Source: Roseivirga sp. UBA6061
GTDB taxonomy: Bacteria > Bacteroidota > Bacteroidia > Cytophagales > Cyclobacteriaceae
DNA length: 37,049 nucleotides
Direction of reading: 5' to 3'
Assembly: GCA_002427745.1 (NCBI GenBank)
Contig: DIYF01000109.1
Coordinates: 1-37,049, forward strand
The notes beneath the pieces were generated by a model that was given only the letters and a program-made list of their open reading frames with translations, was not told the origin of the DNA and ran no database searches. This document shows positions 28,782 to 37,049 of this stretch, in pieces (the first letter of the stretch is position 1; each line of letters starts with the position of its first letter). The position numbers and the translations under genes were made by a program.

Positions 28782-31700
28782 TTAGAATGAAGCATTGATA
28801 CCGAATATTACTGTTCTTGGCAGTGGGTAAAGGCCAAGATCCACACCGGAAGCCCAGGGAGCTCCACCACCATACCCCACTTCAGGGTCCATACCATGAT
28901 AGCCGGTAAACGTGTGGAGATTAGTCACCTGAACATAGAACTTCAGGTCATCAAAGAAGTCGAGGCCATTCAGTAAGTCTTTAAAATTATATCCTACTGT
29001 CAGGTTTTGTATTCTTACATAATCTGCATCATACACATATATATCAGAGATAAAATTGGCGTTTCTATTGGGGCTTGCACTCAGACGAGGCATTCTGTTG
29101 GACGTGCCCTCTCCATGCCAGCGCTGTAAATCAAAGGAGGTATAGTTCTGCATAGTGGGTCCATTAAAGTCCCTGTAGGAATTCATTACCTGCATACCGA
29201 ATTTACCCACCAGCGTAGAGTTCATATAGAAGTTCTTCCAGCCGAGGTTCAGTTGAAGTCCCATCTCAAAATCGGGAGTAGGATTACCAATGATGGTTTT
29301 GTCTTCTTCGTTAATCACTCCGTCACCATTGAGGTCGACAAAGCGTACGTCACCGGGTCGTTGATCTGGAAAATAGGGTGCTCCTTCACTATTTACATAA
29401 GCATCAACTTCGTCCTGATTTTGAAGGATACCGTCTGTTCGGTAGCCATAGAATACTCCTATTGGCGAACCGACACGAGCTATTGATATAGCGGGTGTGT
29501 TCGTTGAAAAGAAGTTAGTAGGACCTTCAAACTCCTGCGCATCATTTTCGATTCTTGTTACTTCATTGTCATTGAAAGCAGAGCTCAACGTGATGCCATA
29601 ATCAATATCTCCTATCTCATCCTGCCAATCGAGCATGATTTCGAAACCACTGTTTTCAATCTCACCACCGTTAATTACCGGAGGAGCAGCACCTAATAAA
29701 GCAAAGTCAGGCGCAGTCACTAACCAGTCACGTGTCGTCTTTTTGTACCAGTCGAAAGTAAAAGCCAGTCTTGAGTCATATAATAGTGCGTCAAATCCAA
29801 CATTGATTTGTTCTGAAGTTTCCCATGAGATATTGGGGTTGGGCACTCTGTTTATTACCGTACCGGGAGAGGATACCGGTTTGTTATTTCCAAAGAAATA
29901 AGCCGGTGCTATGTTACCCACGGTGGCTGAATACAGGAAAGAACCAACGCTGTTATTACCATTCTGCCCCCAGCTAGCCCTCAGCTTCAATGAGTTTAAT
30001 TGCTTTGGTGCTGCAGCCATAAAGTCTTCATTACTTATCAGCCATCCTGCTGAGAAAGACGGGAAGACACCAAATCGGAAACCATCGGCAAAGTTGGAAG
30101 AACCATCTCTTCTGACGGTAGCATCAAAGAGGTACTTCTCTTTGTAGTTGTAGCTTAATCTTGTCAGGATTCCCTGAATTCCACCACCAATAGCTGCCCA
30201 GTCACGGCCCCATGCCTGAATCTGGGTAATGTCCTGGGGTGGAAAGGTATTATCGAGGAAAGCCTCATCGGGATCATTTGATATGGTATTCAGCCTGTTC
30301 GCTCCAACATTGGTATTCAATACGGGGTAGTTTCTCTCAAAACCCACCACAGCTGATAAGTTATGATCGCCAAAAGACCTGTTGTAGGAGGCGGTATGCT
30401 GTACGGTATACCATGTATTGAGCCATTGACTCTGGCTGGCCGCACTTACACTGTTGAGTTGCCTTTGTCCCAAACCAAATGTAGGAGAGAATCCCCTGCT
30501 GTGCCCAAAGCCCAGGTTGACCCCCAGCTTCGACTGAATCACGAGGTTTTCGATAGGCTCGATGCTCAGATAGACATTACCGTTAACGGAATGACCTGTG
30601 CCCCAGCCAAAGTTGTTTGTATAAAAGAGGCTGGCTGCCGGGTTGGACTGTCCCGGGTCTACCCCATCGAGGTTGGGAGCAAACCCGAACTCGTTATTAA
30701 AACCATTCCAACGTACCGGTTGCAGTGGGTTTTGTACAATGGCATTGTGCAGGTCATTCCAGTATACGTTACCGGTTCTGACATTTCTTGTGCGGTTGGA
30801 GGTATAGGTAATCCGTTCACCAAATTTTATGATGTCCCGATCTGCGTTTTTAACAATGGTGGCTTCGGAGTTTAACCTGACCGTGAGCCTTTTCAAGCCG
30901 GCACCGATGAGGTCTCCACCTATAATACCTTCCTGGTCTAAATAAGATACCGCTGCAGAATAGGTGATGTTCTCGCCACTTCCTGTAATGTTTACACTGT
31001 TGAATTGCTGAGCCGCATTTCTGTTGGTAATGGCATCAATCCAGTTAGTTCCCTGCCAGCCGTTCTGAAGCTGGTTCCACACGTAGTCTCCATACTCGCC
31101 TCCCAGTCCTGGCTGTTGCAGGTCAAGCCATAAATTGTTTCTCAGGGTTGTTTCCCAATCCAATAACGGAAGGCCATCATTAAAACGTCCTTCATTGATC
31201 AGCTGCATATACTCCTGAGCATTGAGCGGATCAACATTCTTATATACATTCTGGAAACCGTAGTAAGAGTCAAAATAGACCTTCATAGGGGCACCCTTTC
31301 TGCCACTCTTTGTCGTGACCAAAATCACCCCGTTCGCAGCTCTTGCACCATATATCGCAGCCGAGGCAGCGTCTTTCAGTACAGACACAGACTCAATATC
31401 TGTGGGAGACAGGTAATCAATACTACCTACATAGACACCGTCTACTACATACAGAGGGTTGGAATTTCCGTTGGTACCGATACCCCTGATTCTGACACGG
31501 GTTCCCGCTCCGGGTGCTCCATTGTTTCGTGTGATACTTACACCCGGGGCTATCCCCTGAAGGCCTTCCATCACAGAAGGAGTGTTGAGCTCCTTAATTT
31601 TATCCCCTTTCACATCAAGGTTCGCACCTGTAAGGAGTTTCTTCTTTTGTGTGCCATACCCCACTACCACTACTTCTTCGAGCAGGGAAATCTTGGGCAC

Positions 31701-31982
31701 CATCGAAACGTTGATGCTCTCATTATTCGCAATGACAATCGTTTGCGGCTCGTAGCCTAAAAAAGAGAGAACCAGTGTTTCTCCTACTTCAGCGGGTACG
31801 GAAAAATCCCCCAAAGCATTTGTAATAGCTCCTCTGTCAGTGCCTTTCACCATCACAGACACGCCTGGTAAGGGGGCTCCCAGCTCGTCTTTCACATTGC
31901 CCTTGATTGTGCCGGACTGTGAAAAGACCGTATGAGACAATGCTAAAAGCATTACCAAACATGCGATTTTAAGTTTTACCAT
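28782..31982 (-). CDS. SusC/RagA-family TonB-dependent outer membrane transporter
   Basis: 1066 residues from the ATG at 31982, which is followed directly by a signal peptide ending VFSQ; the farther ATG at 32054 adds 24 residues before that signal. Order: a carboxypeptidase-regulatory-like domain (GTIKGNVKDELGAPLPGVSVMVKGT, ending at about residue 95), a TonB-box-like EEVVVVGYGTQKKK, a plug domain with SVLKDAASAAIYGARAANGVILVTTKSG, the SusC signature, and a 22-strand-type barrel ending in the usual Phe (INASF). It imports oligosaccharides with SusD using TonB energy. The locus enzymes suggest beta-glucan oligosaccharides. The upstream HTCS gene is on the same strand 389 bases away, so susC probably has its own HTCS-dependent promoter. 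Confidence 0.96.
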   Translation of the reverse strand: MVKLKIACLVMLLALSHTVFSQSGTIKGNVKDELGAPLPGVSVMVKGTDRGAITNALGDFSVPAEVGETLVLSFLGYEPQTIVIANNESINVSMVPKISLLEEVVVVGYGTQKKKLLTGANLDVKGDKIKELNTPSVMEGLQGIAPGVSITRNNGAPGAGTRVRIRGIGTNGNSNPLYVVDGVYVGSIDYLSPTDIESVSVLKDAASAAIYGARAANGVILVTTKSGRKGAPMKVYFDSYYGFQNVYKNVDPLNAQEYMQLINEGRFNDGLPLLDWETTLRNNLWLDLQQPGLGGEYGDYVWNQLQNGWQGTNWIDAITNRNAAQQFNSVNITGSGENITYSAAVSYLDQEGIIGGDLIGAGLKRLTVRLNSEATIVKNADRDIIKFGERITYTSNRTRNVRTGNVYWNDLHNAIVQNPLQPVRWNGFNNEFGFAPNLDGVDPGQSNPAASLFYTNNFGWGTGHSVNGNVYLSIEPIENLVIQSKLGVNLGFGHSRGFSPTFGLGQRQLNSVSAASQSQWLNTWYTVQHTASYNRSFGDHNLSAVVGFERNYPVLNTNVGANRLNTISNDPDEAFLDNTFPPQDITQIQAWGRDWAAIGGGIQGILTRLSYNYKEKYLFDATVRRDGSSNFADGFRFGVFPSFSAGWLISNEDFMAAAPKQLNSLKLRASWGQNGNNSVGSFLYSATVGNIAPAYFFGNNKPVSSPGTVINRVPNPNISWETSEQINVGFDALLYDSRLAFTFDWYKKTTRDWLVTAPDFALLGAAPPVINGGEIENSGFEIMLDWQDEIGDIDYGITLSSAFNDNEVTRIENDAQEFEGPTNFFSTNTPAISIARVGSPIGVFYGYRTDGILQNQDEVDAYVNSEGAPYFPDQRPGDVRFVDLNGDGVINEEDKTIIGNPTPDFEMGLQLNLGWKNFYMNSTLVGKFGMQVMNSYRDFNGPTMQNYTSFDLQRWHGEGTSNRMPRLSASPNRNANFISDIYVYDADYVRIQNLTVGYNFKDLLNGLDFFDDLKFYVQVTNLHTFTGYHGMDPEVGYGGGAPWASGVDLGLYPLPRTVIFGINASF

Positions 31983-32371
31983 AAGATTAAAGTTGTTTTC
32001 ATACAAGTCATACTCTTTGAAAAATCTAGAAGAACATATTGAGCAAGAGCACACACAACAAAAAAATCACCGTGACAAGAGCCAGGTCTACAAGTGTGAT
32101 ATGCTTGGTGAATTTGCGCTTCATTAAGACTTATCAATCTCAATGATAGGCATTGACTTAAGAGACTTCAGGGAGATATAAGGCAAAGAATATGAAATTT
32201 GAAGCTATGCAATCGTTTTACCCAGCGCATGCAACATTTGTTAAACAGCATGCTACATCCTTGATATTAACCTGATAATTTGACGCGAGGAATTGAACAG
32301 AGAAAGTCAAATAGCCTGTCAGGAACCCTATTTCGAGCACTATCAAGTGCATTCGATTGCCGGAGAGTGGC
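31983..32371. other. Intergenic region between HTCS and susC
   Basis: 389 bases that should hold the susC promoter and the HTCS binding site. No ORF of note. On the minus strand a TTG at 32212-32210 and a TAttcTTTG box at 32192-32184 resemble a promoter, but the -7 element has one base too many. GCATGC occurs twice (32227 and 32248) in an arrangement able to pair, enclosing a small AACA/TGTT repeat. I could not identify a clear HTCS direct-repeat site by eye. Confidence 0.4.
32309..32333 (-). terminator. Possible terminator after the HTCS gene
   Basis: On the minus strand AAATAG (32333-32328) pairs with CTATTT (32314-32309), with an inner CCT/AGG pairing and a bulge, followed by a T-rich but interrupted stretch. 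It begins about 40 bases after the HTCS stop. Weak. Confidence 0.3.
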
Positions 32372-35300
32372 TTAATTCAACAGTGAATCTCGTTGAGAGC
32401 TGGCAAGTTGAGTAGGAGATACCCCAAATTCATTTTTGAAGCACTTAGAGAAGTAGGACGGAGAGGAGAAGCCGACTTCATAGCAGACATCATTGATCTT
32501 CTTGTGGCCATCCTCTATGAGCTTTCTGGCTTTTTGTAGTCGAACAGATCTGACAAACTCAACTGCCGTCTTATTAGTGAGTGATTTGATTTTTCGATAA
32601 AACTGACTGCGGCTTAAGTTTAACTCAGATGCCAGCACATCAACACTCAGGTTTGGATCCGCCATATTATCGTTGATATAACTCAAGACCTTTTGAATAA
32701 ACTGCTTGTCTAATGAACTGACATTTTCCTCAGTATTGGAAATAGCACTGAAGTATTTGGCAAACAGAAGCTGACGATTTTTAGCCAGTTGCCCCATCGT
32801 AGCCTTTAATTCTCTCATATCAAAGGGCTTACTCAAATACGCATCAGCCCCCATATCCAGACCCCTCACTCTGTCTTCAACCGTTCCTTTAGCTGTTAGC
32901 ATCAACAAGGGAATATGGCTCGTTTGAATCTTCTCTTTGATGTTTCTGCAAAACTCAAAGCCATCCATAAGGGGCATCACCACGTCTGTTATGATCAGGT
33001 CCGGAGACTTTTCAATTGCAAGCTCCAAGCCCTCTTTGCCATTGGTAGCCACTATTACCTTATATTCCTTCATTAATTCCTGCTTCACATAAAGCAGCAA
33101 CTCCTGGTTGTCTTCCACCACCAGAACGGTTTGTGTGTCCTGCTTGTGATTCGTTTCTTCAGTTACCGGTGGTTGCTCGGATGTACTCTCTTCTTCATTA
33201 ACAGTAAAATGAGAGCCCGGCTCTTCTCTTAACAACTGATCGTCTCGAAATACAGACCTGTTCACAGGCAGGCTGATCGTAAATTCGGTCCATTTACTCA
33301 GCTCACTGTTAATCTCTATTGTTCCATGATGTAACTCAACAAAGCCTTTGACCATCGCCAACCCGACCCCTGAGCTTCCATAATAACTCTTGTTGCGTTG
33401 ACCAACCTGGTAGAAGCGATTGAAGATTTGTTTGTAGTCTTTCTGATCAATACCCGGGCCCGTATCTCTGATAGCCAATACAAAATGATCGATGAGCTCC
33501 TTTTCTGAGGTTACAGGATTAAGCAGCTCCTTTTTAGTCTCTCTGGCAGTAACGGTAATCGTACCACTTTCTGGTGTGACCTTGAAGGCATTGGAAAGTA
33601 TATTGAAGAGTATTTTTTCAAACATCCCCTGATCTACCCAACCCACCAAAGACTTCACTTCAGATACAAAGTCCAGTGAAATATGCCTCCGTTGTGCTTC
33701 TTCATAAAAATAACTCAGAACATCATGAGTCTTTTGAACAAACTCCAGTTCTCCCACTTTGAGTTCAATCTTGTTTGTCTCAAGTTTTCTGAAATCCATC
33801 AGCTCATTGATCAGCCGCGACAGCCTGTCTGAGTTTTTCCTGATGGTGTTTAATTTCCCTGCAACTGCCTGGGGAAGCTGATTTTGATAACCTTTAATAA
33901 TATCTCTGACCGGGTTCATGATAAGTGTCAGAGGGGTTCTGAACTCGTGAGATATATTGGTAAAAAAGACCAGCTTGGCCTGATGAAGATCCTCTTCCTG
34001 TTGTCTTCTTTCTTTTTCTAACAACAGTGCCTGTGTCTCTCTGAATCTTCGTCTCGAAAAAGAGGCTATGCCAAAAACAGCTACCAGTAAGACAATAAAA
34101 TAGCTCAGGTAAGCTAACTGGTGTTTCCACCAGGGCGGAAATACCGTGATTTTAAGTTCTAAGATCTGATCACTCCAAACACCATCATTATTGGCCACTT
34201 TTACCTTAAAGGTATAATCGCCCGGCTTTAGGTTTGTGTACGTAGCTGACCTGATATTACCCACATAATTCCATTCCTGATCAAAGCCTTCCATTTGATA
34301 TGCATATACATTTTTTTCAGGTCTGGTGTGGCTGATGCCCATATACTCCAGCGTAAATACCGACTGGTGATGTCTCAACTCTATTTCTTTCGTTTCAGAA
34401 ATTACAGCATCCAGCGGTGAGTCATCTGATGTAGGAGAAACAGGTTTATTGAATAATTTCAATCCGGTAAAATAAAGGGAGGGCCGGTTTTCGTTGACCT
34501 TTATTTTTTCAGGAATAATAGAGTTAATTCCTTTATAGCTACCGAAATAGATTTCACCATCCTCACCCATCTCAATAGCCCCAATATTGAAGTAATCGGA
34601 AAGCAAGCCATCCGCTGTAGTAAACTGTCTGACGGCTTTTGTCTTTGGATCAACGCTGAATACTCCGGACTCTCCACCCAGCCAGAGTATACCCATTTTA
34701 TCTTCAATGATAGAAGAAACGGTTCCATTATTCAGGCTCGGGTGATCGCTGAATACGCTGTACTGTTTAAGGTTATCATCATACACCATCAGGCCTGCCC
34801 CTTTAGAACCCAACCACAGTGTCCCATCTTCTGATTCAAAAACACAGGTGATTCTATTGGTGCTCGGATGCCCGTTAGCCGATGCATTCAGGGTAGAAGT
34901 GATATGCTTAACGCTGAAGTTATCGTCTGCGTCATAGCTGACTTTAAACAGACCAAAGCTGGTTCCGGCCCAGATACTGCCCTTCGAATCTGCCATTACA
35001 TAACCAACATCCGCTGTGGTCAGGCTGTTGAGCAGAAAAGGGCTGCTATCGCAATGCATAAACTCCTTTTTTTCAGGGTCATAATATTGAAGCCCTTTTA
35101 AGAATGAGGCCATCCAGACCCTCCCCTTCTTATCTTCAGCAAAGCTTAAAAGAGAGTTGGTGACCAGCTCACCGTTTGTATTTTCTCTGGTGTAATTAAC
35201 GAATTCACTTTTTCCGTTTTCCAGAAAATACAGCCCATTGTCCCATGTACCAAGCCACACATTTCCCTTACTGTCAATAAATATGGTTTCACCACTGATG

Positions 35301-36526
35301 CTGTTTTCAAAAGTTCCCTCTTCGTTTTTCTGACCCATTTTGACATGGTCAATAACGCCTCTCCTTGTGTCAAGTACATCCACTCCGCTTTCCAAACTAA
35401 TCCACAGTCTTCCGGAAGCATCCTTATCAATGCCCGTAACCATATTGGTCTGAAGTGAATTTTTATCATAGGGGATTGTTTCCAGGGATTCGAACTTATT
35501 GAAGGAGTCATCATGGACTTCTACACCGGCATTATAGGAGCCCATCCAAATGCGACCCTGGGCATCCTCGTATAGCGTCCATATTGAATTTGAGCCAATA
35601 CTCTTTTCGTCCGACTGGTTATACCAATAGTGTTTTAACAAGCTCCCATCCTGATTTAGCACAACCAGCCCCTCGTTTTCCGTGCCAACCAAAACAACGC
35701 CCTCAATAGTGAGTAATGACAGCACTTTCTTTTTTGTAACAGGAAGATTAACACCTTTTACCAGGCCATCGGGTGCATATTCGAGTTTGACCAGCCCTGT
35801 TTCCAATGTCCCAACCCACAGATTATCTGAGGTGTCGGTTTTTAAGGTTTGCACATTCTTTCCCCGGGTCAGGTTGAACTCTTCCCCGGCAATAAGCCCA
35901 CCATCAACTAATTCCAGAACACCTATGGACGTACCAATGTAGACTCGTCCTTTTGAACTCAGGTCGATATCATTGATTACGAAACCTGAAGGTGTATCTA
36001 TCTTAACAGGCATTCGCTCCACGGTTAATTTTTCAGGGTCTATACGAATCAGGCCAAATCTGTAGGTAACGGCATAGAAAACATCGTCATCTGCCTGTAC
36101 TAATTCCCGGATGTTGTATTGACCACCCAGGTTAAAATCAGCGGTTAATTGTATGGGCTCAAACTTGTCCAGTTTCTTATCATACCTACTTAATCCCGTA
36201 TCAGTACCTGCCCATACCTCACCACTTCGGTCTAATAAAAGGCAATAAATCAAATTGCTGTTCAGAGAGCTGGTATCCCTCCATTTGTGTGTGTAGGAAA
36301 CGTAATTGATACCATCAAAACGATATAAACCACCGCCAAAGGTACCAATCCAGGTCATACCGGAGCTTTCCTGCACAATGGAGGAGATTGCTTGCCGGGA
36401 GGTAATCCCTTCTTTGGTTATGAAATGAAGATTATTAAAATCGATTTGAGACTCTGCACGATTGACAAGTATTAAAACTAATATCAGACAAATCAGATTT
36501 CGTCTTTCCTTAATAAATCTCGTCAT
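32372..36526 (-). CDS. Hybrid two-component sensor/regulator (HTCS) of the glucan locus
   Basis: 1384-residue single-chain signalling protein. A signal peptide or first membrane segment (about 10-26) is followed by a periplasmic double-propeller region of repeated Reg_prop motifs (GMTWIGTFGGGLYRFDG, GRIWMGSYNAG, GTLWLGSKGAGL; about 28-700), a Y_Y_Y domain (about 710-795, with YAYQMEGFDQEWNYVG), and a membrane helix at about 803-825. In the cytoplasm come HisKA with phosphoacceptor H860 in SHEFRTPLTL, HATPase_c (DTGPGIDQKDYKQIFNRFYQ, GSSGVGLAM), a receiver domain with phosphorylated D1181 in ITDVVMP and LSKPF, and a C-terminal AraC-type helix-turn-helix (about 1280-1375, ending FKNEFGVSPTQ). 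Such proteins bind oligosaccharides in the periplasm and switch on the neighbouring susC/susD operon. Confidence 0.96.
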   Translation of the reverse strand: MTRFIKERRNLICLILVLILVNRAESQIDFNNLHFITKEGITSRQAISSIVQESSGMTWIGTFGGGLYRFDGINYVSYTHKWRDTSSLNSNLIYCLLLDRSGEVWAGTDTGLSRYDKKLDKFEPIQLTADFNLGGQYNIRELVQADDDVFYAVTYRFGLIRIDPEKLTVERMPVKIDTPSGFVINDIDLSSKGRVYIGTSIGVLELVDGGLIAGEEFNLTRGKNVQTLKTDTSDNLWVGTLETGLVKLEYAPDGLVKGVNLPVTKKKVLSLLTIEGVVLVGTENEGLVVLNQDGSLLKHYWYNQSDEKSIGSNSIWTLYEDAQGRIWMGSYNAGVEVHDDSFNKFESLETIPYDKNSLQTNMVTGIDKDASGRLWISLESGVDVLDTRRGVIDHVKMGQKNEEGTFENSISGETIFIDSKGNVWLGTWDNGLYFLENGKSEFVNYTRENTNGELVTNSLLSFAEDKKGRVWMASFLKGLQYYDPEKKEFMHCDSSPFLLNSLTTADVGYVMADSKGSIWAGTSFGLFKVSYDADDNFSVKHITSTLNASANGHPSTNRITCVFESEDGTLWLGSKGAGLMVYDDNLKQYSVFSDHPSLNNGTVSSIIEDKMGILWLGGESGVFSVDPKTKAVRQFTTADGLLSDYFNIGAIEMGEDGEIYFGSYKGINSIIPEKIKVNENRPSLYFTGLKLFNKPVSPTSDDSPLDAVISETKEIELRHHQSVFTLEYMGISHTRPEKNVYAYQMEGFDQEWNYVGNIRSATYTNLKPGDYTFKVKVANNDGVWSDQILELKITVFPPWWKHQLAYLSYFIVLLVAVFGIASFSRRRFRETQALLLEKERRQQEEDLHQAKLVFFTNISHEFRTPLTLIMNPVRDIIKGYQNQLPQAVAGKLNTIRKNSDRLSRLINELMDFRKLETNKIELKVGELEFVQKTHDVLSYFYEEAQRRHISLDFVSEVKSLVGWVDQGMFEKILFNILSNAFKVTPESGTITVTARETKKELLNPVTSEKELIDHFVLAIRDTGPGIDQKDYKQIFNRFYQVGQRNKSYYGSSGVGLAMVKGFVELHHGTIEINSELSKWTEFTISLPVNRSVFRDDQLLREEPGSHFTVNEEESTSEQPPVTEETNHKQDTQTVLVVEDNQELLLYVKQELMKEYKVIVATNGKEGLELAIEKSPDLIITDVVMPLMDGFEFCRNIKEKIQTSHIPLLMLTAKGTVEDRVRGLDMGADAYLSKPFDMRELKATMGQLAKNRQLLFAKYFSAISNTEENVSSLDKQFIQKVLSYINDNMADPNLSVDVLASELNLSRSQFYRKIKSLTNKTAVEFVRSVRLQKARKLIEDGHKKINDVCYEVGFSSPSYFSKCFKNEFGVSPTQLASSQRDSLLN

Positions 36527-36932
36527 AGCTCGTTTCCCAACTTATCCGGGGATAATTCATCTTTTTCCGATTCTTCTTATCCACCCTAAGGTTTAATCTA
36601 GTAAAGAAAACTTAAAGTCAGAAATGCCTTCAGAGTGAATTTAAATGCTTTCTCAGGATTAGTATGAGCCATTATTTCAATTACTGATTGTCAGGGCTTA
36701 GTTCAGTCAAAAACCCAATTCTGAGGGCATAGTACGGCCCGTTCCCTTTGAAGAGTTGGTTTGAGATATACTTATCAAAAGAGATGATTGTTGTATGACT
36801 TAATTCAAGGTCATACAGTCAGAATATGCTGCCTTCTTCAATGCATATGTCCATAAACCAAGAAACCCTCAGGGTCCTGTCAGGGTTTAAACCAGCCTTC
36901 GACACCTCCGTGACCGGTTAATACATTGATAC
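36527..36932. other. Intergenic region between tRNA-Leu and the HTCS gene
   Basis: 406 bases without a credible gene. An inverted repeat AAACCCT (36863-36869) and AGGGTTT (36882-36888), with CAGG/CCTG between the arms, is the only structure noted; its role is unknown. No full Bacteroidota-type promoter was found for the HTCS gene. No integrase fragment or repeat of the tRNA 3' end was seen. Confidence 0.45.
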
Positions 36933-36970
36933 AAAAAAATAAGCCCTTCCGATTTCTCAGAAGGGCTTAT
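36933..36970 (-). terminator. Intrinsic terminator of tRNA-Leu
   Basis: Perfect 11-base stem ATAAGCCCTTC (36939-36949) and GAAGGGCTTAT (36960-36970) with a ten-base loop; on the minus strand it is followed by a run of T residues (plus-strand A run 36933-36939). It starts one base after the tRNA 3' end. Confidence 0.85.
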
Positions 36971-36971
36971 G

Positions 36972-37049
36972 TACCAGAGATGGGACTTGAACCCATACGC
37001 TCAGAAGAGCACAAGATTTTAAGTCTTGCGTGTCTACCAATTCCACCAC
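36972..37049 (-). tRNA. tRNA-Leu (anticodon UAA), 5' end outside window
   Basis: Class II tRNA reading codon UUA. Seen on the minus strand: D-arm GTGGAATTGGTAGACAC, anticodon stem CAAGA/TCTTG with loop CTTAAAA (anticodon TAA, plus coordinates 37019-37021), a long variable arm (GCTC/GAGC), a T-arm ATGGG-TTCAAGT-CCCAT, and the 3' acceptor strand CTCTGGT plus discriminator A. Only the first six acceptor bases fall beyond the window. CCA is not encoded. Confidence 0.93.

Overview
The window looks like a carbohydrate-utilisation region from a Bacteroidota bacterium, probably a marine or algal-associated member of the Cytophagia; genus not determined. The signs are a SusC/SusD pair, a hybrid two-component (HTCS) regulator, many lipoprotein signal peptides, type IX secretion (T9SS) C-terminal domains, and two promoters with the Bacteroidota pattern TTTG-N19/20-TAnnTTTG. 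The window opens inside a sulfatase gene and ends inside a tRNA-Leu(UAA) gene.

Region 1 (1-6913, minus strand) reads GH20 beta-hexosaminidase with a PA14 domain, GH29 alpha-L-fucosidase, an iduronate-2-sulfatase-like sulfatase, and an arylsulfatase that runs off the left edge. The last two genes overlap by ATGA. Together they suggest exo-trimming of a sulfated glycan carrying fucose and N-acetylhexosamine.

Region 2 (7251-10843, minus strand) is a tight four-gene operon: SDR sugar or keto-acid dehydrogenase, FucP-type permease, RhaM-family mutarotase and FMN-dependent L-lactate dehydrogenase. It fits uptake and oxidative use of L-fucose (or a related 6-deoxysugar) ending in L-lactate to pyruvate. 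The lactonase, dehydratase and cleavage enzyme of that pathway are not in the window.

Region 3 (11176-12126) holds a NrtR/AraR-like regulator with a degenerate Nudix box, divergent from the next operon. The shared promoter region carries two canonical promoters and two operator-like palindromes with the same 10-base core. One palindrome sits at the predicted start site of the plus-strand operon.

Region 4 (12127-24823, plus strand) encodes a GH3 beta-glucosidase, a secreted GH5-CBM6-T9SS endoglucanase, a nucleoside-hydrolase-like lipoprotein, a 1339-residue fusion of a seven-repeat FG-GAP/ASPIC module with a vanadium haloperoxidase and a T9SS tail, a GH30 lipoprotein and a GH43-CBM32-FN3 lipoprotein.

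Region 5 (25036-36526, minus strand) is the core of a polysaccharide utilization locus: HTCS sensor, SusC, SusD, a probable surface glycan-binding lipoprotein and a PKD-GH16 laminarinase-like enzyme. It converges on region 4. GH16, GH30, GH3 and GH5 together point to a beta-1,3/1,6-glucan such as laminarin. Substrate assignments here come from family membership and are inferences. The most unusual item is the haloperoxidase fusion; the best regulatory lead is the twin palindrome system at 11987-12117.
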